Source of the DNA: Prorocentrum cordatum
Taxonomy: Eukaryota; Sar; Dinophyceae; Prorocentrales; Prorocentraceae
Assembly: GCA_963575745.1 (NCBI GenBank)
Contig: CAUYUJ010000158.1
Location: 35,963 to 99,962, forward strand
Direction: 5' to 3'
DNA: 64,000 nt
Each line of letters begins with the position of its first letter. Position 1 is the first letter of the stretch. Shown here one piece after another: positions 25,275-36,543 of the stretch. The notes below the pieces were generated by a model. That model searched no databases. It was not told the origin of the DNA and saw only the letters and a list, made by a program, of their open reading frames with translations. A program made the translations under genes and the position numbers.

Positions 25275-25457
25275 TTAAGTCGGGCCTGTCCCCCTACAGG
25301 GGGATTTTCGACGAAAAGTAAAACATACACCAAAAATGCCCCAAAGATGTCAAAAAGTACTCAAAAAATAATCCCCAGACTATTTTTGGACAATTTTTGG
25401 GGTATTTTTTTTTTCGTTAGTCGAAAATCCCCCTGTAGGGGGACAGGCACGACTTAA
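25275..25457. mobile_element. MITE-like element, 37-bp terminal inverted repeats, 8-bp target duplication
   Basis: A 183-bp non-coding element. Its ends, 25275-25311 and 25421-25457, are inverted repeats of 37 bp with one mismatch (ttaagtcg outermost on each side). Each arm contains an internal hairpin, ccccctacaggggg. The perfect 8-bp direct repeat gcccaatt flanks it at 25267-25274 and 25458-25465. The interior is also an imperfect palindrome (ccaaaaatgcccc against ggggtattttt). The structure fits a DNA-transposon-derived MITE; 8-bp duplications are typical of hAT-like elements and are also reported for introners. The high arm identity suggests recent insertion. Confidence 0.88.
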
Positions 25458-25619
25458 GCCCAATTGCACCGATGGCTATTCTGTTGCGGGTGGGCGGGTG
25501 GGAGCGAACGAGGCCCGTTTTGACTCGTTCGAGCTGGCCAGCTTGCCCCTGCTTTCCTGCGTGAGGTGGTGCGGCTTCCTGTGTATGCGCATTTTTCAGT
25601 TTTCCACTGTGCGCTGTGG

Positions 25620-25765
25620 CTTGCCCCAAGAGGCCCCCAAGAGGCCCCAAGAGGCGCCCGTGAGGCCCCCAATAGACCGCCAAGAGGCTCGGAAGAGGCT
25701 CCAAAACTGCCCCCGAGAGGCCCCCAAGAGCGCCCCGAAGAGACCAAAAGAAGCATCCCTGAAAA
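25620..25765 (+). repeat. CCCCAAGAGG degenerate repeat
   Basis: Short block of aggcccccaagaggccccaa variants, the same word family as at 12.3 and 21.9 kb. Confidence 0.65.
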
Positions 25766-26354
25766 CCCTGACCCACAACCCAGGCACGGTGGCGGATGGG
25801 ACGAACACCAATCGATACTTATTATGTATTGGTGAGTGCTCCGGCTCCCGTCGCTTTCGGTCTGGCAGGAGCCCTAGACGGGAAATTCGCACATGGGGGC
25901 ACTTCAACGGAGACAAACTGATGGGCACATGTCAAGGGGGATCATCAACAACAGTTACTCTTCAGGAGTGAGAACTGACGGAAAATCCGCACAACAGAAC
26001 TCCAGTCCAACAACGCACCCAATGACAATGTAAGACCGTTCGCGCAAATCTGCATATTCAGCTGGCGCTTATGTATCCGTGCTGTGCATTTCGCGCGTGA
26101 ACTCACCGAGTGCCGACGAGCGTTTACCGAAACGCAGTTCACGAAACCGTCAACTCTGAATGCCTCGAAGCCGTTACACCTCCTATTACAGAAACCTTAG
26201 CCATCAGGCCGATTGACACCTCAGACGCACAAATACGAATGTCATGTTCAATCGCGCCAGACACGCGCGATACTGGCCATGAACGACACGTGCTGTCGCA
26301 CATCCAACCCGCGCAGCCACGCGCACGCAGCGTGCGCAATGCATTTGCCGATTG
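25766..26354. other. Spacer, probably intron or 3' part of the Rpn13-like gene
   Basis: No exon resembling the missing C-terminal half of the DEUBAD domain was found on the minus strand here. It may be intron, or the gene may be truncated. Confidence 0.35.
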
Positions 26355-27539
26355 TCGCCTTCACGGCGGCCTCGTCCTCCAGCAGGCCCTGCAGCACCTC
26401 CGTGGTGAGCACGGCGCTCAAAGGCACGGGCGGCGCCCGCGGCGCGCTCTGTGCCTGGATGAGGGGGGGGAGAAGGGAAGGACTCGTGCGAAGACGACTA
26501 CAGTTGGACTCGATTGGACAGGACACGCGAGAGGACACAAGACCCTTCCGAGGGCCACATTGCCACAGGAATGTCGGAAGCATTGGTCGCGAGACACAGG
26601 ACACAAGGGTACCCTTGATTTGGCAGGGTCGACTTACTAATCTGGGCCGACTGTAGCTTGTGGGTGCCAACCTCCCTTTGGTGGGACCATGCATTGGCTG
26701 CCCACCTGTGGCACGGTGGAACGGTAGAAAGCAGGCCCCACTGTGAGCTGGGGTGGAGTCCCCGATCGTGTCCTGACGATCGGAAAAGGACGGGAGGAGG
26801 AGCGGGGAGGTAAACGCCCGGGCTGGGGCCTGCAGGAACTGCTGCAAGATGGCCTGCAACTCGGGGTTGGGCTCCGCGGGAGCGCCCGGGGAGCTGGCGG
26901 TGGCTGCCGCAACGGGCGCAGAGCCGCTGCCGCTGCTGCCCTTCTCTGGGATCTTGGCCTCGGCATCGTCGTCAAAGATGCCCTCCTCTTCCTCGTCGTC
27001 GTCCTCTTCTTTGGAAGGAGAGGCGGCGGAGGAAGGTACTGATACTGTGCGATCTGGTCAGGGGCTCGGTGGGATGGCCAGGCTGTTCGCGCGACCGCAC
27101 AATGCCCACTATGTTACCGACCTCAAGCGATTGTGCAATCTGCGACCGCGCGGCCGTCGATCTTTCCAGTGGCCGAGATCATTGATCATGCAGCTGGGAA
27201 GTCCAAGATATTGACCCCGACGGCATCGTTGAACTTCTTAATCAACGCCACGTCGCTGTTCTCATCTGGCTCCTGCATCCAGAAAATAAGTTTCTTATCG
27301 CTGGAGGTAAAGCGCAGGACGTAGACACGCCCGTCCTTGCACTTCTCGATCTTCTCAAAGTAGGCGTCGTTGATCACGATGAGATCAAGGGCCGTGTCGT
27401 TCTTCTCGCGGTTGGCCCATCGGAAATGCATCAATCCGTCCTCCTCGGTGGTGACGAGCGCAACCTTGCCTTTCGACTTTTCTGGCGTGACGAGGCGGCC
27501 GTCCCACTTGCACTGGCCCGCCCGGAACTCCACGTGCAC
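26355..27539 (-). CDS. ADRM1: Rpn13/ADRM1-type proteasomal ubiquitin receptor, partial, multi-exon
   Basis: Rpn13 docks on the 26S proteasome base (Rpn2) through its Pru domain, binds ubiquitin, and recruits UCH37 through a C-terminal DEUBAD domain. The Pru exon, about 27213-27539, reads VEFRAGQCKWDGRLVTPEK ... DGRVYVLRFTSSDKKL, then IFWMQEPDE, close to the human domain. A second exon, about 26830-27038, is an acidic Ser/Ala linker ending ELQAILQQFLQ. A third starts at 26454 and reads AQSAPRAPPVPLSAVLTTEV then LQGLLEDEAAV, the first helix region of DEUBAD. In the ubiquitin-contacting loop, human Phe is Ile here (LIVINDA). The start exon, the 27.2-to-27.04 kb splice junction and the rest of DEUBAD were not located, so it is incomplete or extends over long introns. 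Confidence 0.85.
26455..26829 (-). other. Intron of the Rpn13-like gene, GC-AG type
   Basis: On the minus strand, exon 2 ends CTGCAG and the intron would start GCCCCAG. The intron ends in a clear pyrimidine tract, ccttctcccccctcatccag, before GCACAGAGC. Both exons are in phase 0, so the frame continues. CAG|GC occurs at both ends, a pattern known for dinoflagellate introns. The exact donor is inferred. Confidence 0.6.
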
Positions 27540-28670
27540 CTGCGTAGACCGAGCCCGCACCCGACTCCTCTGCGTGCGGATATGAGTTCCCGGCGTGGCC
27601 AATTGTTCGCACAGGCGAGAGAGTGGAACACGAGGGTTCGGCGGCCCTCTGGGGCGCCAGATCGGGCCGGTGCTCATGTGGAACGAGGTCCGCCCAAGTA
27701 TGGACGTCCCCGTGGAAGGAACGATGTGCCACCTCCCTGCAAACAACCAACGTCTTCGTAGCTTTGTTCGAATCGACGCATCGCTGGAAATCAAACAAGG
27801 ACTGGGCACCATCCCGAATCTCACCCCGCCCTAACTCTTGTGCAGTTTTCCCAATCATGGAGCACGTGCCGTTTCCCACGGCGAGAACCTCAGATGATCT
27901 TTCAACTCGGAAACTTCAAACATTCCAAACACTGCAAAGAGGCACCCCTGCGCTAATTGAGCCTCGACGCAGCCACTTCAAATAAACACAAGTTTGTGTG
28001 TGTTCAAACAACGAGTGACCGATATAGTAGAGACGAAGAGATATCACCAACAGTAAGAAGCATCGTGCACGCGCTTCATGTGCGATGCGCGCCACCCTTG
28101 CACAAGTCGCTGAGCCACTCGCACCACTTGCACGATACGAACTTGCATGACTCGGGTCTCAGGCGGCCGTTTGGGACGACCCTGGCCTTTCCTGGAGGCT
28201 TATCAACGAGGTGCAACACATGGAAAACTTCCTGGACCCGAAAAACTCCAGGCGTCCCAGACCTCTGGCGTCGTCATTTTGCACGCCGCGGACCCCAGGA
28301 GCTTTCGACACCATCCCTAGAGACCGGCTTCTTGCCGCGGCTGGTTTATCGATGGCCCTGGGGCCCGAAAGCAGCCCTCCAAAGGGTCAAAATTCAGGAA
28401 AACGCCAGCCGTTGTTGTTTTTGTTGTTTGAAACGGAAACGGCCCCAAACTTTTTCCTTTTTGAAAAAAGAAACAGTATTTTCTCAAGTTTGGGCGTCTC
28501 GTTTTTCAGCCGCATATCTGGTCTCCAGCGCCCGTTCGGGACGACTCGCACACCCCCGCACCACTCTCGGCGCGGCGCAGCTGCTGGAGAGAACCCGGGG
28601 GCCCTTGAACGGTCAGAAACGTTTCCAAGCACCCGAAAGCGTGCTATCACTTCTGATTGGCCCTCCTCTT
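27540..28670. other. Spacer upstream of the Rpn13-like gene
   Basis: The minus-strand Pru exon begins at 27539 after an acceptor-like cag, so the first exon should lie at higher coordinates. I cannot identify it here. No other gene is recognised. Confidence 0.4.
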
Positions 28671-28739
28671 CTTCCTCCTCCTCCTCCTCCTCCTCTAGTG
28701 TATTAATCTGTGTTTCTGCATTGATATGTTTGCCAACGA

Positions 28740-29000
28740 GGACCTCAAACAATGTATTTCTAGCATACGGGTGGTGCAGTCGATGTGGCGCAGTACATGT
28801 TGTGCGATAGGTGTGGTGCAACATATGTCGTGCGCTTTATACTGCTCAAATATGTTGTGAAATCCATGCAGTGCCATCGATGCGGCTCAATATATGTTGT
28901 GCAAGCTTTGTGGTGCAATCTAAATGGTGCAACCGATGTCGCGCAATCTATGCAACGCAATATATGTGGTGCAATCTATGTGGTGCAGTCCACTCTGCTG
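28740..29000 (+). repeat. Degenerate TGTGGTGCAATCTATG repeat, copy 1
   Basis: Built from variants of tgtggtgcaatctatg about every 15-30 bp. A second block of the same type is at 31635-31960. Each is near a CGA array. Confidence 0.75.
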
Positions 29001-29029
29001 AACTTGAAGTCGTCATCTCCACTGCTCGC

Positions 29030-29600
29030 GCGAACATCCCACCTACCCACCCGCAACTTGGTTTACAAAACCTGTTAAGACCGACTGCGACGACACCGAC
29101 GACAACGACTAGGACGGCACCGACGACGTCTCCGACGACTTCGACGACGATCACGACGCCGACGCCGACGACGACGAAGACGACGACGCCAACGAAGGCG
29201 ACGACGAGGGAGGAGGAAGAACGACGACGGCGACAACGACGACAACGACGACAACGACGAGGGAGGAGGGAGGACGGCGACGACGCGAACGACGACGAAG
29301 GCGGAAGGACGGCGACGCCGACGACGACAACGACGAGGGAGGAGGGACGACGACGACGACAACGACGACGACGACGGCGACGAAATAGGAGGGACGACGA
29401 CGAGACGCCGACGACGGACGACGACGACGACGTGGGAGGAGGAGGAAGGACGACCACAGCGACAACGACGACGGAAACGACCACGACGCCAAAGAGGACG
29501 ACGACGACGAACACGAGAAAAGACAGAGGACGACGTAGGCGACGACGACGACGACGCGGTAGGAGGGAGGACGGCGACGACGACGACGACGACGACGCAA
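29030..29600 (+). repeat. CGA/GAC array, copy 1, with shared left flank
   Basis: Starts with a flank (aacatcccac ... cgcaacttggt) also found at 30350-30400, then about 520 bp of (CGA)n with AGG/GGA interruptions. Confidence 0.9.
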
Positions 29601-30166
29601 GAGCGCGCGCGCACGCTTTTGTTGAAAATCCGTGTTGCGAAAGCTTGGGTTTTTGTAGGTTTTTTGGACGCACAATTTTGAAATCCTTCCGAAACCGATG
29701 GGTTTTGAAAGTTTTCGGCGTGCGCCCGCGACGACGCGCGCGTCTGCACTTCGTCCCATTTTTGGCAGAGGATTCTCGCGACGGCACACGCGCAAGGGCG
29801 TTCGACAGATTTCGACATGCGCGCGCGCGAAGCCCGTTTGGTAGCATTTTGTGCAAATCTTGAAAAAACTATGGTTTTCTTAAGACTTCGCAAGAGTTCG
29901 CGCGGAAGCTTTTCTAGCAAATCAGTGTTGCGAAACCATGTGCTTTTGAATGTTTTATTGGAAACTCGATTGTGAAATCCTTCCGGCACCGAAGGTTTTT
30001 GAAGGATTTCGGCATGTGCGCGCGACGACGCGCGCGTGTGCACTTCGTCTCATTTTTGCAAGGGATTCGCGAAAAAGTGTTATGTTAGAACAAAAAATGT
30101 CACCGCATTTTTTTTTTGTTGTTTTTTTTGTATTTATAAAAAAAACCTCAGGGGGGGAAACCGGTT
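29601..30166 (+). repeat. Degenerate GCGCGCGCGACGACG-containing repeat
   Basis: Sequence such as cgcgcgcacgcttttgttga, gaaatccttccg and gcgcgcgacgacgcgcgcg recurs in the two halves of this segment and again at 31120-31430. A decayed duplicated block; no gene. Confidence 0.65.
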
Positions 30167-30169
30167 TGG

Positions 30170-30255
30170 CTGGGATGGTATGATTTCATATTTAGGATGG
30201 ACGAGTGTGCAGAATATATATATGTATATATATATATGAAATCATACTATCCCAG
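30170..30255. repeat. 22-bp inverted repeat (hairpin) around a TA run
   Basis: Arms 30170-30191 and 30234-30255 are complementary with one mismatch (ctgggat(g/a)gtatgattt ...). The 42-bp loop contains (TA)n. A decayed relative with the same flank gtagagtctattct is at 31500-31620. Confidence 0.75.
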
Positions 30256-30289
30256 GGGGAGCCGAGAAGTCTGGGGGGGGGTAGAGTCT

Positions 30290-30852
30290 ATTCTCTTTTT
30301 AGAAAGGAAAATTCACTGTGACTGTCTTGAAGCTGTCCTCCCCGCCGCTCGTACAAACATCCCGCCCTCCCACACGCAACTTGGTCGCAAGACTTCTTAA
30401 GACTGTGACGGGGGGTACCAAATGGCACTTGGCAACGACAGCGACGCCGACGACGACAGCGACAACGACCACGACGACTACGCCGACGACTACGACGACA
30501 CCGACGACGTCTCCGACGATTTCGACGACGACGACGACAGCGACACCGACGACGACGACGCCGACGACGACGACGATGACGACGCCGACAACGACGACGG
30601 CGACGACGGCGCCGACGACGAGAAAGACGACGACGACGACGTCGACGCCGACGACGACGCCGACGACGACGACGAAGACGACGATGACGTCGCCGACGCC
30701 GACGACGCCGACGACGACGAGGGAGGAGGGAGGATGACGACGGCGACAACGACGACAATGACGAGGGAGGAGGGAGGACGGCGACGACTGGAACGACGAA
30801 GAAGGAGGGAGGACGGCGACGCCGACGACGACAACGATGAGGGAGGAGGGAA

Positions 30853-30899
<47 letters not shown>

Positions 30900-31085
30900 C
30901 GACGAAATAGGAGGGACGACGACGAGACGCCGACGACGGACGACGACGACGACGACGAGGGAGGAGGAAGGACGACCAATGCGACAACGACGACGGAAAC
31001 GACGACGACGCCAAATAGGACGACGACGACGACGAGGAAAGACAGAGGACGACGATGGCGACGACGACGACGAAGGAGGAGGGAG

Positions 31086-31117
<32 letters not shown>

Positions 31118-31430
31118 TACAAGAGCGCGCGCGCACGCTTTTGTTGAAAATCCGTTTTGCGAAACCCTTTATTTTGTATGTTATTTCGTACGATCGAACG
31201 ATTTCGACATGCGCGCGCGAAGCCCCCTTTTAAGATTTCGCAAGAGCGCACGTGTAAGCTTTTTTAGAACATCAGTGTTGCGGAACCCTGTGTTTTTGTA
31301 TGTTTTTTTGGAAACTCAATTTTGAATTCCTGCCGAAACCACGAGTTTTCGAAGGAATTCGGCATGCGCGCGCGACGACGCGCGCGCGTGCACTTCGGCC
31401 CCTTTTTTGTAAGGGATTCTTGAAAACTTA
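30290..31430 (+). repeat. Second copy of the CGA block and flanks
   Basis: Repeats the plan of 29.0-30.1 kb: common flank at 30350, (CGA/GAC)n at about 30432-31115, then agcgcgcgcgcacgctttt and the gcgcgcgacgacgcgcgcg word. Indicates duplication of a block of about 1.3 kb. Confidence 0.75.
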
Positions 31431-31634
31431 TGATTTTTGATAAACGAGTGTGCGCGCATAGTTTTTTTAAGAGGATGGTGTGGGGGGGGTCGATACCGGC
31501 CTGGCTGGGATAGAATGAGTTCACAGGTAGGATGAACGATGGGGCAGAATCATATGTAAATTGCAATGTGAAATGGGGGATCGATAATTCCCGGGGGAGG
31601 TAGAGTCTATTCTTATTTTAGAAAGGAGAATCTA

Positions 31635-31960
31635 TCGGGTGAGTCATATGTTGTGCACTCTATATGCTGTCGTGTAGTTTATGCAGCCCATGTGGTGCAT
31701 TATATTCGGTTCAGTCAGTGTTGTGCAAGCTAGGTGGTGCAGTCGAAGTGTTGCAATCTATCTTGTTCAATCTATGTTGTGCAATACAGATGTGGTGCAA
31801 TATTTGTGGTGCATGTATGTGATGCAATGTAGGCTGTTCACTTTATTCGGTGCTATCTCTGTTGCGCAAACTGTGTGGTGCAAGATCTGTGGCGCAATCT
31901 ATGCGATGCAATCTCTGTGGTGTAATCTGTGCAGTGCAATCTACGTTGCGCGACCTAAGG
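31635..31960 (+). repeat. Degenerate TGTGGTGCAATCTATG repeat, copy 2
   Basis: Same word family as 28740-29000: tgtggtgcaatatttgtgg, gttgtgcaatacagatg and similar. Confidence 0.75.
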
Positions 31961-32270
31961 CGGCGACGAGGCGGCGACGGCGGCCACGCAGCCGCCAGAC
32001 CGAAGACACGGCCCAGACGACGGGCGGCGACGAGGCGCCGACGGGGCGGCGACGGCGGCCACATGGCCGCCAGACCGAAGACCCGGCTCAGTTCCCTAGA
32101 GCAGAAGTGAGAGCCCCTAAGTGCAAGCACTCTTTGGGGAACAAGTCGTTTTAGATTGACCCATTGATCTATGTATATGTATATATCTGTACATACAGGT
32201 AGAGAACGACGAAGAGAGAGGGAGAGAGAAAGAGAGAGAGAAAGAACAAACAAACAACGAGAAAGAGAGA

Positions 32271-32313
<43 letters not shown>

Positions 32314-32501
32314 AGAAACAAAAAGGAGACAGAGAGGGGGGCGGCGGCGAGGAGGCCCTGGCCTCGCCCGCCTGCGCCTGCTGCGGCTGGAACATCGCCG
32401 CGGCCCCACCCCCGCCCGGGGCGGAGGTCGGCACCCGGCGCCGCCTCGGCAGCCTCGCGCCTTCTCCAGCCACAGCGGCTGCCCCGAGGGGGGAGGCCGC
32501 G

Positions 32502-32535
<34 letters not shown>

Positions 32536-32880
32536 GTGTGTGTGTGTGTGGGACCGCTGAGGACATAGAAGGGGGAGAGCGAGAGGGGGGTGTCAGGTTG
32601 GGAAGGGGGGGGGCGGAAGGGGCCAGGCGTCAAGCCGATGTTGGGCCCCGTCAGCGTCGCGGGAGGGGGTGGGTTGGTGGAGCGATGGGGGGGGAGGCTG
32701 AGGGACAGCGAGGGGTGGGGTGTGGGGAGGGTTGGGGATTGCGGATTCACCGCGGGGGGCCGGGAAGATCGCGCCGTAACGCGGGGGAGAGCGCACAGCG
32801 TGTCGATCCACCTCCCCCATCCTTATCTGAAACTACCTTCTGAATCCACATTCCTCCCCCCCCCCGTGGCGAGGAGGGGA
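31961..32880. repeat. Simple-repeat rich stretch: GGCGAC block, GA run, GT run
   Basis: A duplicated cggcgacggcggccac word at 31970-32080, a GA-rich run at about 32210-32335, and a (GT)n run at 32500-32550. The rest to 32880 is G-rich. No supported gene. Confidence 0.8.
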
Positions 32881-32972
32881 GGCGAGAATGAAGGGGAGGA
32901 TGAAAATGGGGAGGAGGAGGACGAGGAGCAAGATGAGGAGGAGGACGAGGAGGAGGAGGAGGAGGAGGAGGA
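32881..32972 (+). repeat. GGA microsatellite
   Basis: Purine tract immediately before the second copy of family E, repeating the arrangement at 2.2-2.45 kb. Confidence 0.9.
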
Positions 32973-33655
32973 CCAGTGTAAACCCAAGAGTCATCAACGA
33001 TGTTGGAATAAACGCTCCCTCCAAACTGCCTCTTCAATAGGCCCCTATAAAGGGTTTATTTTCATTGAGGGAACTACCTCGTTGGACGGCAATCGTTGCA
33101 AGACCCTGAAGCATGCCAAAACATTATTCTCGGGACTCCGACGCCACGGACCTGACTGTTGTGTCTTTACGATCCTGGACGTGCCAAAACGCCGTCCCTG
33201 GGACTTCAACACCGCGAATCAACGTAACGGTTGCACTCTTCTAATCCTGGATCTTTTCAACACAATTTCTGGTACGTTGACCATAAGAACCCGTGAAACT
33301 CTTGCAACTCTTAGAAGAAATGTGCACGGTGCTAAGGCGAGAGCCATATGTTGAAAAGGAACCGCCCTCAATCCGTGAACCTCTTGCAATTTTAATGAAT
33401 GTGCGCGGCGCTAAAGCGAGAGCCACATTTTGAAAACCATCCGCCCTCACTCCGTCAAGCCCTTGCAGCTGTTTAAAACGAATGTGCGCGGCGCTAAGGC
33501 GAGAGCCACATTTTGAAAACCACCAGGTTTCCATCAGTGAAGCTGTTGCCAAATTTTAAGCTCAAGGTCATCAATGAAGTCTTAGGCGAAACGCCCGGCC
33601 CGCCCCCAAAACTGGCCTCGGGGTGCGACAGGCAGAAATTATTTATGAGGAAAAG
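32973..33655 (+). repeat. Dispersed repeat family E, copy 2
   Basis: Starts gtgtaaacccaagagtcatc and follows copy 1 (2448-3130) through its whole length. The 81-bp core units begin at 33317, 33397 and 33480. Confidence 0.8.
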
Positions 33656-33911
33656 GAATGGATGAGGAGGAAGAGGAGGAGAAGGAGGACGATGAGGAGG
33701 CACCTCGCCCGAGCCCGCCCCAGCCGCAAGGCGAACGAGCGGCGCCTAGGCGTGGCGCGAAATGGCGGACCCGGCGCCCGGACCAAAGCCTCGGGCACCT
33801 GCGGTTCTTCGCCTTTTTCGCCGTTTTCGCCTCACGAAATGAACTCCAACTCCCGTAAGCCCAGACCTGTCCGGACAGCTTAGCCCGGTTGGGGTACGCC
33901 GCGCGCACAGG

Positions 33912-35040
33912 CAGGCCATGCGCGACATTGCCACTTTGAAACACATCTTCGAGGAGAATGGCCATCAGCAGAAGAAGGAATACATCGTCATCCAGGTCAA
34001 GCAGAATGCCATCGTTGCCCCTTCAGTGCCACGCAGACGCTGGACCCAACACACGCCTATCGCCCTGAATGTTGCCGCGAGTGAGCTCGTGCTGAACCAG
34101 CTTGGACTCTGGGAGGCTGACAGTGACGAGCTCGCGCCAGGTCCCGAGCCGCTGATCCTGCCGCCCTTCATCCCAACCATCGGCACAGATGTCGTACAGT
34201 CATTCGAACACGTCGTACAGTCATTCTATACGCCATGCACACCTTCGGCACATCCCGACTGGGTTTGGGGAAGAAGCCAAACAGTGGTTCGAGGTCACCT
34301 TGAAACCGACGGCGGCGACAGCGGCTACAGCGGCACATGTGCCAAGCCGAACTGAACTGGGCTAGCGAGCCCAAGGACGCTAGGGCTCCCAACTTCGCGC
34401 TTCGCGCTTCGCGCTTCGCGAAGCGCGAATAACTTCGCGCTCTCGCGCCGCCCTCCCAAAGGGAGAATAGGAGGACGAGGAGGAGGGGGAGAAGGAACGA
34501 GGACCGCGAAGCGCGAAGCGCGAATAACTTCGCGCCCTCGAGGGAGCCCCAGGACGCAGCCCGCGCCGCCGAGATTGCGCCTTCGGGGTCAGTACCAGCG
34601 AGCTCCTGAGGGAGCAGCGGCTGCACCCGCCGCGAGTACGCCTACAGGGCCAGTGCCAACGAGAGCTCCCAGGGGAGCAGCGGACGGCGCTGCCGCGGGC
34701 GAGGACGTGCCGGAGGCGGAGCCCGAGAAGGCTGCGGAACCGCTCGCCGACGCCAGCGCCGACGTCGACGCCAGTGCCAACGCCGCCGCTGACGCCGACA
34801 GCAGCCTCTGAGGCGCAACCACGATTCGCATCACGTGCAGCGGCGAGCTGGACATCTCCAGCGTCCAAGCCACCTCCATCCTCTTCGGCCCGATCATCGT
34901 CATCGGAATAGCCGACGACAGGACTGTGGTCACCGACAACAAAGTTGAGGCTGCTCGGAATGCCGTGGACCACATGCTTTGTAACGTGTCGTGGAACACG
35001 CGATGCAGTGTGACTGTGATGGGCACTCTTTCCAGGGCGT
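33912..35040 (+). CDS. Hypothetical plus-strand gene, possibly several exons
   Basis: Family not recognised. Three segments look coding by amino-acid composition and C/G-ending codons. Segment 1 is about 33912-34170 (MRDIATLKHIFEENGHQQ ...), following an acceptor-like cacag|G. Segment 2 is about 34215-34353 in another frame (IPTGFGEEAKQWFEVTLKP). Segment 3 is about 34815-35030 (TTIRITCSGELDISSVQA ... KVEAARNAVDHML). They are in different frames and are separated at 34390-34560 by a palindromic low-complexity block, so this is either a spliced gene or a broken one. Splice sites were not proven. Confidence 0.3.
34393..34540. repeat. Palindromic TTCGCGC/GCGCGAA block
   Basis: 34408-34429 is a perfect 22-bp palindrome built from ttcgcgc and gcgcgaa words. 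A second cluster of the complementary word (cgcgaagcgcgaagcgcgaa) lies at about 34504-34523, so the two clusters can also pair across about 90 bp. Confidence 0.8.
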
Positions 35041-36352
35041 TCAGGGTGTTTTCTCAGCCATTTTCCCTCTTCCGACACGCGTCTCTGCCTCCTCCCACTC
35101 GGCGCCCCCCCAACCTCAGCAGGAGCTCGCGGCCGCTGCCGCCCTCCCCCAGCCACTTGCTACAGAGGGCTACGGTGCTAAGCCCGCGAAGAACACCACA
35201 AAAAAACACCGAAACGGGTCGTCGAGGCTCGGGGTGAACCGCCAAACCAAAGGGTTCCCGGCGCCAGCCCTGTCAGAGCTCACGACCTCCTGCCCTTTCA
35301 TGTTCACATGGCCTCTTATACCTCTTCCCTTTGCACTTCGGGGTCGGAGGAGGCGGGGCAAGTGTGTGAGGTTCTCACTACATCGGTAGCGGAGGAGGCA
35401 GGGAGTGCACCAAAACCCCCGGCGAGGGCGATGTCCAGCGCCCGGCCCGCCAACACCGTGCTTTTCACCTTGCCCTACAACGCGGCCAGCATGAAGGGTA
35501 GCTTGAGCCACGATTTATGTTTCGGCCAACGACCTCCGTCCTTCCCAATACCCTCCCCTCCGCCACTCGCTGCGCCCTGCCAGCAACCACAAATCAGGCC
35601 TGGAATACCAAGGCCACCAGTCAGAAGCCTTTCGAAGAAAGCATTGTCCACCCACCGTGCCAGAGCGACCGTGCCATCACATTGCTTAAGCTGGCCCAGG
35701 GCGGCCGGAGTGCCGCAGAAGAGTCGTCCAACCCTCCTCCCGACTTGCCTTCCCTCACTCACCCTGGCCTGCCTTTTCCTGCCTCACCCGTGCCGCTGAC
35801 CGATAGAGATCGGGAATCGGGGGGGGGGTAGAGGATGGGGACAAGGAGAAGTCTTCGAAGGCACAGGTTGCCAACTAGCCGCCTGCCGGCGCTTGCCCGC
35901 ACCTGCCCGCCCGCCCGTCTGCCCGCGTCCCGACCAACGGCGTCCCTCCACCGCCGCCCGTGCAACCCAATCTGACAACCACTGCCCGCCGCCACATCTG
36001 CTGTCACCTCCCTCCCCTCCCCTTCCACGCTCATAAAGATTCCCGCCCTCCCCTCCTCATCCGCTCAAAGAACTGCACATGTGACCGCCCGTGGTACCGG
36101 GGCCCCCCAGGGCAAGCGGGACACCAGGGGGGTGGTGGTGGAGGATGGGCGAAGCTTCGAAGAGGAGGTTGGCACCCCCCCTGGTTCGGAGTGAGCCTGT
36201 GGCCTGGCCTCGCTTGTCGAGCGCAGACGGCGCCCATGGGGGCGGGGCCACTTCTTCGTGCTTCTTTGCGCTTCTCCCCCCCCCCCAGTGGCGATGTCCG
36301 CCAGGGGGGGGGGAGGCCGCGTCAGTGTGATTCAGAGGCCATCAGCAGTAAC
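35041..36352. other. GC-rich spacer without a supported gene
   Basis: Frames up to about 195 codons exist, but they are Pro/Ser/Arg-rich, overlap on both strands and match no family I recognise. Confidence 0.4.
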
Positions 36353-36510
36353 AGGAGGAGGAGGAGGAGGAGGAGGAGGAGGAGGAGGAGGAGGAGGAGG
36401 AGGAGGAGGAGAGAGGAGGAGGAGGAGGATGAGGAGGAGGAGGAGGAGGAGGAGAGGAGGAGGAGGAGGAGGAGGAGGAGCAGGAGGAGGAGGAGGAGGA
36501 GGAGGAACTC
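36353..36510 (+). repeat. GGA microsatellite at the 3' side of the LINE
   Basis: Purine tract just beyond the last recognisable coding sequence of the minus-strand LINE. Read on the LINE strand it is (TCC)n, a possible 3' tail or insertion site. Confidence 0.9.
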
Positions 36511-36543
36511 TTTGATAACGGACGCTGTCCTGGGAACGATTTT

